Source: DTU015 sp964406505 (GTDB lineage: Bacteria; Bacillota; Sulfobacillia; Fermentithermobacillales; Fermentithermobacillaceae). Taken from it: a stretch of 63,623 nucleotides of DNA. Positions within the stretch are counted from its first letter, which is position 1; each line of letters starts with the position of its first letter. Under the pieces are notes generated by a model that ran no database searches, was not told the origin of the DNA, and saw nothing but the letters and a program-made list of their open reading frames with translations. The stretch is from positions 1-63,623 of the forward strand of contig CAYORX010000009.1 in assembly GCA_964406505.1 (NCBI GenBank), given 5' to 3'. The position numbers and the translations under genes were made by a program. Shown here piece by piece: positions 27,804-34,992 of the stretch.

Positions 27804-28307
27804 GTGCAGGGAGTAATCCAACATCAGGACCTCCGGCCTGATCTTTCGGTGGTTGAAATAGCGTATCGAATACTGAAAGATCGCCGTGAGCCTATTAAGT
27901 ACAGGGAATTAGTTGAACAGATTATCGAACTTAGGGGGCTTAAGCCGGGGCAGGATCCTGCAAAAGCGAAGGCTAGAATTCACACTGAGCTGAATATTGA
28001 CAGAAGGTTTGTGAATCAAGGCAAAGGTTTATGCGGGTTAAGAGAATGGTCCGTGAAGCCGCCTTCATACAAAGTGCTTGAGGTTTCAGCGGTCCGCGGT
28101 TCTAAATCTGTAGATAGATTAAGAAGCGAACTAGAAGCTGTGGCTGAAGAAGACAGTGAAGACGATGACTATGAAGAAGATGCAGAAGACATGGAAGAAC
28201 TAGAATTTTTGTCTGATGATGACGATGATGATATAGACGAGGACGATTTAGAAGATTGGCAAGATGTAAAAGAACCTGAAGAACCCAAAGAGTCTAAGCA
28301 GCTTTGA
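27804..28307 (+). CDS. rpoE: DNA-directed RNA polymerase delta subunit
   Basis: Firmicutes-specific accessory subunit that speeds RNA polymerase recycling. It has an N-terminal winged-helix HARE-HTH domain (VVEIAYRILKDRREPIKYREL) and a disordered acidic tail from about residue 105 dominated by Asp and Glu (SDDDDDDIDEDDLEDW). GTG at 27804 is preferred because the GGGGGTG SD lies after the alternative TTG at 27789. It sits next to pyrG as in Bacillus. Confidence 0.92.
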   Translation: MQGVIQHQDLRPDLSVVEIAYRILKDRREPIKYRELVEQIIELRGLKPGQDPAKAKARIHTELNIDRRFVNQGKGLCGLREWSVKPPSYKVLEVSAVRGSKSVDRLRSELEAVAEEDSEDDDYEEDAEDMEELEFLSDDDDDDIDEDDLEDWQDVKEPEEPKESKQL

Positions 28308-28327
28308 AATTTCATTACAAATCGACG

Positions 28328-28366
28328 ACGCCTTGCTTTTTTAATCGAATTAAAGCGAGGCGTTTA
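28328..28366 (+). terminator. Probable terminator after rpoE
   Basis: ACGCCTTGCTTT pairs with AAAGCGAGGCGT (one G-U) around a short AT loop; only three T follow directly, so efficiency may be moderate. Confidence 0.6.
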
Positions 28367-28510
28367 GTCTTTGATCATTGCATCCTCCAGAACGGCACTT
28401 TATCCTAGACGTTAGGCTTGGCATAGGTTATCCTGAGGAGTGGCATTTAAGACAAAAAACAAAATTTATCGCACAACTTATTGAACGTGATCGTTGGAGG
28501 GTTTCTTTCT

Positions 28511-30124
28511 ATGTGCAAATATATCTTCATTACCGGCGGGGTTGTTTCTGGGCTGGGAAAGGGAATAACGGCAGCTTCCATTGGTGCTTTGCTCCAAGCA
28601 AGGGGCTATACGGTGACCATTATGAAAATGGATCCTTATGTAAATGTAGATGCGGGCACTATGAGTCCGCTACAGCATGGTGAGGTGTTCGTTACTGACG
28701 ACGGGGCGGAAACAGATCTTGACTTAGGACATTATGAGCGTTTTATAGATAGGCCGCTTACTGCGGAGAATAATATTACTACAGGGCAAGTATATGGCGC
28801 GGTGATCGCCAAAGAAAGAAATAATGAGTTTCGTGGAAGCACGGTTCAGGTAATTCCCCACGTTACCGATGAGATAAAGCGGCGCATTCAAAAGGTCGCT
28901 GACAAATCACAAGCTGACGTTATATTGATCGAAGTAGGAGGTACCGTAGGCGATATAGAAAGCCTTCCTTTTCTAGAAGCCATAAGGCAATTTAAGGCCG
29001 ATGTTGGTTCAGAAAATACAGCTTATTTGCATGTAACTTTGATACCTCATTTGCCGGTAACCGGAGAACTAAAAACCAAACCTACCCAGCATAGTGTGGC
29101 TGAACTAAGATCTATCGGTATTCAGCCTGATATCATCGTATGCAGGTCAAGTTACGGTATATCAGAAGAAATGAAACGAAAGATCGCTTTGTTTTGCAGC
29201 GTAGATGTCAATGCAGTTATTTCTAATCTGGATGCAGGCAGTATTTACGAGGCGCCGGTAATGCTTGAAAATGAGGGTTTGGGAAAGATCGTTGAAAAAG
29301 AGTTGAACTTTTCCCCTCGAAAGCCTGATCTGAGTGAATGGGAGCAGATATCTTATAAACTCTCTAATCCTAAAGCGAAATGTAAGGTTGCGGTTGTGGG
29401 TAAGTATGTCAGCATATATGATGCTTATCGAAGTGTGTGTGAGAGTTTAGAGCACGGTGGTTTAGCAAATGACGCTAAGGTTGAAATCGTACCCATAGAT
29501 TCGGATGGGCTTTCTAAGGCGGATGATGAACAAATTAATGGGCTTCTCGGCCAAGTTGACGGTATTTTGGTTCCCGGCGGTTTTAGAAGTAAAAGTATTG
29601 ATGGCAAGCTCAAAACTATAAAATGGGCACGTGAAAAGCAGGTGCCTTTTTTGGGAATATGTTTTGGGTTTCAATGTGCTGTGATAGAAATAGCTAGGAA
29701 CGAATTGGGACTTATTGATGCAAATTCTACTGAAATCAATCCGGACACGTTAAATCCTGTGGTAGATTTGCTACCTGAGCATAAAGGTATGGCACCTGAA
29801 GCGGTCAAAATGCGTAAAGGGCTTTATGAATGTAGTCTTAAAGAAAGCTCCATCCCTTGGAAGGCCTATGGTCAAAAAAGCGTTTTTGAGCGTCATAGGC
29901 ACAAATATGAGCTTAATCCCATGTACATTCAAAGGCTTTCCGGTGTTGGTTTGATTCCCGTAGGGGTTTGGCCGTCTAGGGGTTTGATTGAGATTTTGGA
30001 GCTCCAAGGTCACCCGTGGTTTTTAGGTACGCTATTTAGGCCCGAGTTTTTGTCTAGGCCGAACAGGCCTCATCCTATTTTTAAAGATTTTATAGGTGCT
30101 GTTTTGAAGCATAAAAGGTGTTAG
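28511..30124 (+). CDS. pyrG: CTP synthase with degenerate glutaminase site
   Basis: Amidates UTP to CTP. It has 537 residues from the ATG at 28511, which follows TGGAGGG. The synthetase domain is canonical: GGVVSGLGKGI, DPYVNVDAGTMSPLQHGEVFVTDDGAE, KTKPTQHSV. The glutamine amidotransferase domain is not. The nucleophile Cys is present (LGICFGFQ), but the triad His of the usual FHPEF is Arg (LFRPEFLSRP), and the GTP/lid motif GGFGxRG reads GGFRSKS. The usual GTMRLG segment is also altered (KMRKGLY). It may therefore use free ammonia instead of glutamine, plausible in an ammonia-producing lysine fermenter; this is inference. Confidence 0.93.
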   Translation: MCKYIFITGGVVSGLGKGITAASIGALLQARGYTVTIMKMDPYVNVDAGTMSPLQHGEVFVTDDGAETDLDLGHYERFIDRPLTAENNITTGQVYGAVIAKERNNEFRGSTVQVIPHVTDEIKRRIQKVADKSQADVILIEVGGTVGDIESLPFLEAIRQFKADVGSENTAYLHVTLIPHLPVTGELKTKPTQHSVAELRSIGIQPDIIVCRSSYGISEEMKRKIALFCSVDVNAVISNLDAGSIYEAPVMLENEGLGKIVEKELNFSPRKPDLSEWEQISYKLSNPKAKCKVAVVGKYVSIYDAYRSVCESLEHGGLANDAKVEIVPIDSDGLSKADDEQINGLLGQVDGILVPGGFRSKSIDGKLKTIKWAREKQVPFLGICFGFQCAVIEIARNELGLIDANSTEINPDTLNPVVDLLPEHKGMAPEAVKMRKGLYECSLKESSIPWKAYGQKSVFERHRHKYELNPMYIQRLSGVGLIPVGVWPSRGLIEILELQGHPWFLGTLFRPEFLSRPNRPHPIFKDFIGAVLKHKRC

Positions 30125-30274
30125 GGCTTGTGTGCGTAAACTTTTTTCATTTTTATCCGATGTTTTAGATAAGTTGTGAGATTTTTAAGACGATTGGCAA
30201 AACAATCCAACATAAGTTATGATTTGTCAAAGAAATGATATAACTACAGACAACATGTGCTTGAGGCACTAACT

Positions 30275-30300
30275 AAAGGCTCGGGGTCCCGAGCCTTTTT
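30275..30300 (+). terminator. Strong terminator after pyrG
   Basis: Near-perfect hairpin AAAGGCTCGGG-GT-CCCGAGCC followed by TTTTT. It separates pyrG from the PhzF-like gene. Confidence 0.95.
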
Positions 30301-30394
30301 ATACCCATGTATCAATTTTAATTTTGATATTCATAATTTTTTCTGGTATGTGATACATATGGATAATTAAGATAAGTTAGGCAGGCGGTGTTAT

Positions 30395-31396
30395 GTGAAG
30401 CAGGAATATTTACATAATAAAAAGTTGTGTAAGGGAATACATGTCTATCAGGTGGATGGATTCACCAGTGTGCCTTTTGGGGGTAATCCTGCCGGGGTCG
30501 TCATTGATGCATGTGGACTTAATGATGAATTGATGCAAAAGATCGCTTGTGAGATGAATCTTTCCGAAACTGCTTTTGTCGTCGATCTAAGAGAAACTAA
30601 GTGCGAAAGTGCTGATTTTAGCGTGCGGTTTTTTACTCCTGAATCAGAGGTTGATTTGTGCGGTCATGCTACTATAGGAGCGTTTTGGCTTTTAGGGGAA
30701 CTTGGAATCGTGTCTTTGGATGAAAATAAAAAGGGTGAGGAGTTTAAAGTAAGGGTGCATCAAAGAACTAGGGCTGGCATTTTGCCTGTTGACGTGCTTT
30801 TTAACGATGATGGCGATGTTTCTCGTGTGATGATGACTCAAAGTCTTCCGCATGTTGCTTTTGAACTTGAAAGTCTTGAAGTGAAGTATCTTGAGCGTAT
30901 TTTAGGGGTGCCTGTTGGGGGTGTTACAGGTTTTACTGCTGCTAAGCCTCAAGCTATTTCTACTGGGCTACTTGATTTAATTGTACCTGTTACTTCTTTG
31001 GATGCTCTTTTTTTGATGAAACCGGATATGGATCGCCTTTTAAATTTTTGTATAGAAAAAGATATTATAGGTGTTCATTGTTTTTGTTTGGAAACTGTAG
31101 ATAAGGCTGCCACGATACATTGTAGAAATTTTGCTCCTGCTGTTGGAATTACCGAAGAGGCTGCTACTGGCACTGCATCCGGTGCTGCTGGATGTTTTTT
31201 GGTGCTAAATGATTTAATAAAGATTAATCGTTCTATTACTCGAATAATATGTGAGCAGGGACATGTTATGGATAGGCCGTCTACTATATATATAGAGGTG
31301 GGGTTAGATGGTGAAGACATTATTTCTGTCAGCGTTGGCGGGCATGCTTTCGTGGTTATGGAGGGTTTTATGAAAGTTTTTGACGGTGTTTTATAA
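30395..31396 (+). CDS. PhzF family isomerase/epimerase
   Basis: 333 residues with both halves of the diaminopimelate-epimerase-like PhzF fold. The N-terminal VYQVDGFTSVPFGGNPAGVV motif and the catalytic glutamate in NLSETAFV are present, as is the second-half glycine motif EEAATGTASGAAG. Family members isomerise small hydroxy- or amino-acid-type substrates; the substrate here is unknown. GTG start after AGGCGGTG. It is flanked by a terminator upstream and a promoter downstream, so it is probably monocistronic. Confidence 0.85.
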   Translation: MKQEYLHNKKLCKGIHVYQVDGFTSVPFGGNPAGVVIDACGLNDELMQKIACEMNLSETAFVVDLRETKCESADFSVRFFTPESEVDLCGHATIGAFWLLGELGIVSLDENKKGEEFKVRVHQRTRAGILPVDVLFNDDGDVSRVMMTQSLPHVAFELESLEVKYLERILGVPVGGVTGFTAAKPQAISTGLLDLIVPVTSLDALFLMKPDMDRLLNFCIEKDIIGVHCFCLETVDKAATIHCRNFAPAVGITEEAATGTASGAAGCFLVLNDLIKINRSITRIICEQGHVMDRPSTIYIEVGLDGEDIISVSVGGHAFVVMEGFMKVFDGVL

Positions 31397-31640
31397 ATCG
31401 TGCAGGAAAAAATTGTTTGGTGCAGAAACTAGGTTTAATTGGAACAATTATTTCTTCAAAACGTCTAGTTGACCAAGTAAGGTAAATGTATATTTAAACC
31501 TTTTTGGAAGCATTTGGTGTTTAAGCTAAATTCTTGACAATTTAATAGATATAAAAGAAGGATTTTCAAATTTGGCGACGAATAGGTAGTGCGCTAGAGA
31601 ATAATTGACGAAAACCCTTAAGTTCCCAGTTTGTGTATGA

Positions 31641-31669
31641 TTGACCTTGATTGGTGCAGCTGCTATAAT
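31641..31669 (+). promoter_or_regulatory. Sigma-70-type promoter of the S-layer gene
   Basis: TTGACC (31641-31646), 17-base spacer, TATAAT (31664-31669). Excellent -35/-10 match for a gene expected to be very highly expressed. Start of transcription near 31676. Confidence 0.85.
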
Positions 31670-31675
31670 CAGCCA

Positions 31676-32022
31676 TAGCCTGGGAACATGTCCAATGTAA
31701 GTTTGAAAATCGAAAATTAAGCGGTACTAGCATACATATATTGACCGGAACTAAAAAGCCTACCCGGAGATAACTCCTGAACTAAACTGTTTATATCGGA
31801 CTCCTAAATTCATACACAAAAGGGGGAGTCTCCTCCACTTAAGGAGGAATTAACCGGGCGAGGTGGAAGGCTGTGAAACATATCCTTGAGAGGAGGGATT
31901 CTGGGCTTAAGTCGTAATCGGCGAAGAACCCAATTGTTTTAACCTCAAGCAAATGTGAAAAATGTAAACCGGTTGAGTACATTAAAGTACCGAAAACCGA
32001 CTAAAGGAGGAAATTTTTAAGC
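31676..32022 (+). promoter_or_regulatory. Long structured 5' leader of the S-layer gene
   Basis: About 347 untranslated bases. GACTCC (31799) can pair with GGAGTC (31825), and TCCTCC-ACTTAA-GGAGGA (31831-31848) forms a hairpin that contains an SD-like sequence with no start codon behind it. Near the gene, GGTTGAGTAC and GTACCGAAAACC (around 31969-31999) can form a hairpin just before the true SD AAAGGAGG. A 14-codon frame starts with GTG at 31873 after GAGGTGG. Long leaders stabilise many S-layer mRNAs; a regulatory role here is inference. Confidence 0.55.
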
Positions 32023-33993
32023 ATGAGAACTAAAAGACTTATTGCAACTGCTCTTGCAGCAGCAATGATCTTCGGGCTGGTCAGCATGGGATTTGCATCA
32101 GATGCACCCCTGTCTGACGTTGTTGGTCATGAATTTGAAGATGAGATTCGTGCGCTTGCCGGTCTAAAGGTTATCGAAGGTTATACGGATGGCACTTTTA
32201 AGCCTGAAGGTACCTTAACTAGGGCAGAATATACCGCGCTTATCGCAAGAATGTTGGGCCTAGAAAGCATGGCAAACGCTATGAAGGGCGAATCAGTACC
32301 TTTTTCAGACGTTGATGGAAGTCATTGGGCATCGGGATACATTCTACTTGCCGAAGCTCTTGGAGTAGTTAACGGGTATCCTGATGGCACATTTAAGCCT
32401 GAGAATACCGTAAGCTATGCCGAAGCGATCAAAATGACTTTGACCGCCATGGGTTACAAAGAAGAAGGCTTCCCTGTACTTCGATGGCCTGTAACTTGGC
32501 TATTGAAGGCTAATGAAATTGAGTTAGACGATGACGTAACAGTCTTAGCAGATTTCCCAATTCTAAGAGCCGACGTTGCTAAGGTACTTCATAACTCGTT
32601 GAAGTTGGCGCATGTGAAAGTCAAAGCTGACGAAAAGGCTTTTGAAGATTTAACTACTAAAGAAGACGAAACCGTTAATTTCTTAAGCAAACTAGGTTTA
32701 ACCAGTAAAGAAGGTCAAGTAGTATCATCGCGAGAACTTTGGAGCGTTACCAAAGATAAAATTAAAGTTCTGTGGGACGACAACAAAGAAGGTGACCCAA
32801 AAGAGTTCGATTTTGACAACTATGAAGGTCTACTGGGTCATAAAGTTAAAGTGTGGTTTGATGACAAAGACGATGTTGTGTATCACATAGAAAAACTTAG
32901 TACCGAGAAGGAACTTACTTGGGAAAAATATGACGATATGTCGTCATCGAACCAAAAGAAGATCAAAGAGGCCGGATTCTTCATCAAAAACCACCAAGTT
33001 CAAAAACTTGTGAATGAGGACAAGGAAGCGATAGATATAGAACTCAAAAAGGGTTTTGAGGATATCGTTGTGATTTATGATAAAGATGATAAACCTGTGG
33101 CTGTGAAAGCCCTTGATTATGAAATAGGCACAGTATCTGAGACGTATGTGTATGGCGATAGCAGAAAAGACATCTATTTTAAAGACGAAAATGATGATAC
33201 TCCAGATACTTTACGGTTGGCCAAAGCTGAAGTTGAATACTTCGGTGTAGATGACTTTGGGGATATTAAAGAAGATGATATAGTACACTTCATTACCTAC
33301 AAGGATAGCAAAGATGTTGTCAAGCGTGCTCTTGTAATAGTCGCAAGAGATATATACAAAGGTACTGTAACTGAGATAATTTCAGATAAAGAGTGGAAAG
33401 TGGACGGGAAGATCTTTGAAATCGATGAAGATGTTGTTGCTTTTGAGGGTGAGCCAGTCGGAGCAAAAGTTACGCTATACCTTGATAAAGACGGCAAAGT
33501 GTTTAAAGTTACCGGCACTGGCCATGGTGAGGCCGCCGAAAAACAATTCTACGGTGTTGTTCAAAAAGTCGTAGGCAAGCTAGTAGAAAACGAACCAAAA
33601 TACTTTTATACTATATTGGTTAAGTATGAGAAGCAAGATGCAGATTACGTTGTTGAAGAAATAGAATATGAAAACGGCGAGAAGGTTGCCAAAGTTGGCG
33701 ATTTCGTGTACATGAGCAAGGAAAACCTAACTATTTGTGGCCTCGTTTATGAAACACTCGATGATGAAAATGAGCTGCAACCACTTGTAGTTACAGAGGT
33801 AGAGAAGAAAAAAATTACATTCAAAAACGTAGCCGGATCGACACATGAAGTGGAAGATTATGATGCTGTGCTCTGGCTCGAAGGTAAGGCTGGGAAATAC
33901 CAGGTACGTCCAAGGCCACACCTTGATGATAAAGTTGTGCTATACAAAGGTGATTCAGGTGAGAATGACATAGTAATAGGCGTAGTCCAATAA
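32023..33993 (+). CDS. SLH-domain surface (S-layer type) protein
   Basis: 656 residues. A signal peptide (about 1-26, ending GFASDAP) is followed by three S-layer homology domains: EGYTDGTFKPEGTLTRAEY, then NGYPDGTFKPENTVSYAEA, then a more divergent third to about residue 200. These bind pyruvylated secondary wall polymers. The remaining 450 residues are rich in Lys, Asp, Glu and Val and look beta-rich, as in S-layer array domains. Strong promoter, long leader, AAAGGAGG SD and strong terminator all point to high expression, so this may be the main S-layer protein. Confidence 0.88.
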   Translation: MRTKRLIATALAAAMIFGLVSMGFASDAPLSDVVGHEFEDEIRALAGLKVIEGYTDGTFKPEGTLTRAEYTALIARMLGLESMANAMKGESVPFSDVDGSHWASGYILLAEALGVVNGYPDGTFKPENTVSYAEAIKMTLTAMGYKEEGFPVLRWPVTWLLKANEIELDDDVTVLADFPILRADVAKVLHNSLKLAHVKVKADEKAFEDLTTKEDETVNFLSKLGLTSKEGQVVSSRELWSVTKDKIKVLWDDNKEGDPKEFDFDNYEGLLGHKVKVWFDDKDDVVYHIEKLSTEKELTWEKYDDMSSSNQKKIKEAGFFIKNHQVQKLVNEDKEAIDIELKKGFEDIVVIYDKDDKPVAVKALDYEIGTVSETYVYGDSRKDIYFKDENDDTPDTLRLAKAEVEYFGVDDFGDIKEDDIVHFITYKDSKDVVKRALVIVARDIYKGTVTEIISDKEWKVDGKIFEIDEDVVAFEGEPVGAKVTLYLDKDGKVFKVTGTGHGEAAEKQFYGVVQKVVGKLVENEPKYFYTILVKYEKQDADYVVEEIEYENGEKVAKVGDFVYMSKENLTICGLVYETLDDENELQPLVVTEVEKKKITFKNVAGSTHEVEDYDAVLWLEGKAGKYQVRPRPHLDDKVVLYKGDSGENDIVIGVVQ

Positions 33994-34011
33994 CACAAAT
34001 TACCTAGTCAT

Positions 34012-34040
34012 AAAAGGCACCCCTCGCGGGTGCCTTTTCT
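34012..34040 (+). terminator. Terminator after the S-layer gene
   Basis: AAAAGGCACCC-CTCGC-GGGTGCCTTTTC, a perfect stem with T tract, 19 bases after the stop. Confidence 0.95.
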
Positions 34041-34175
34041 TTATGCAGTTGAAACCTTTCCTAGTCCTTTCCCGTCAAAAGATGGAAAAGGAAATTTTGT
34101 TTATGGATAAAAAGGAATGTATTGCTACTTGAAGAAATGACTAGTTTAGGTGTTAATATACAGGGGATGTTAAAA

Positions 34176-34991
34176 ATGAAACTACATAAAGTACATACGG
34201 TATTCATACTATGTTTATTGTTTTCATTCATAAGTTCTATTACATACGCATCTTTTTTTGACACAGCACAAGTTCTTAAAGCTAAAGACGTAATGGTAGG
34301 CTTTGGAGATGGCTACATGGGCTGGGAAGAAACACTTACGCGGGCACAAGCAGTTAAAATAATAATCACAGCAATGAATTATGCATCTAAGGCAGACGAA
34401 TCAGTAACGCTGAACCCCGTATTTCAAGATGTTAAAACCTCTCATTGGGCATTTAAATTTATAAATCTAGCATGTGAATTCGACATAGTTAAAGGTTTTC
34501 CAGATGGAAACTTTTATCCAGAAAATCAAGTCACAAAGGCAGAATACCTAGTAATGCTATCTCGGATGTACAAAGCATTAGGTGGAACATATGGTGATCC
34601 TTCTGGTTTATCGATTAAACCTTCATGGATGGCGCAAGAAGTATTAAAAGTACCAGACCTAATGTCCATACTTAAACCAAAATCCGAGGAGAGTTTTGGT
34701 CAAGATATAAAACGGTCAGAAGCAGCAATTTTGATTCATGACCTAATGGCTCGTTTTGGGCTTTTATATGATTTATTTGGAAAATTGATAAAAGCAGATG
34801 AAAACCAGATAGTAATAGAACTTGATACCGATCAAATTGTAGCGATACCATTATCTTTTGAGTTTAAATGCATAAAAGATGGTAATGAATTATCTGTAAG
34901 TGAATTTATTGACCAAAACGTTTTTTTAATACTAAACAGTTCTAAAAAATGTGTACTGTTACATATAAACAAAGCCGGGGGAGGGAATTAA
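34176..34991 (+). CDS. Secreted protein with SLH domains
   Basis: 271 residues from the ATG at 34176, which follows AGGGGATG and directly gives a signal peptide (KLHKVHTVFILCLLFSF, cleavage near TYAS). SLH-like units follow: MVGFGDGYMGWEETLTRAQAV and VKGFPDGNFYPENQVTKAEY, plus a weaker third. The C-terminal 80 residues form a small domain of unknown type. The upstream TTG at 34122 would bury the signal peptide. The next gene begins within two bases, suggesting coupled translation. Confidence 0.8.
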   Translation: MKLHKVHTVFILCLLFSFISSITYASFFDTAQVLKAKDVMVGFGDGYMGWEETLTRAQAVKIIITAMNYASKADESVTLNPVFQDVKTSHWAFKFINLACEFDIVKGFPDGNFYPENQVTKAEYLVMLSRMYKALGGTYGDPSGLSIKPSWMAQEVLKVPDLMSILKPKSEESFGQDIKRSEAAILIHDLMARFGLLYDLFGKLIKADENQIVIELDTDQIVAIPLSFEFKCIKDGNELSVSEFIDQNVFLILNSSKKCVLLHINKAGGGN

Positions 34992-34992
34992 G

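Noticed and set aside
31534..31555. TTGACA near 31534 as a second promoter of the S-layer gene
   Set aside because: The nearest -10-like TATAAA is only about ten bases away; the promoter at 31641 is far better.
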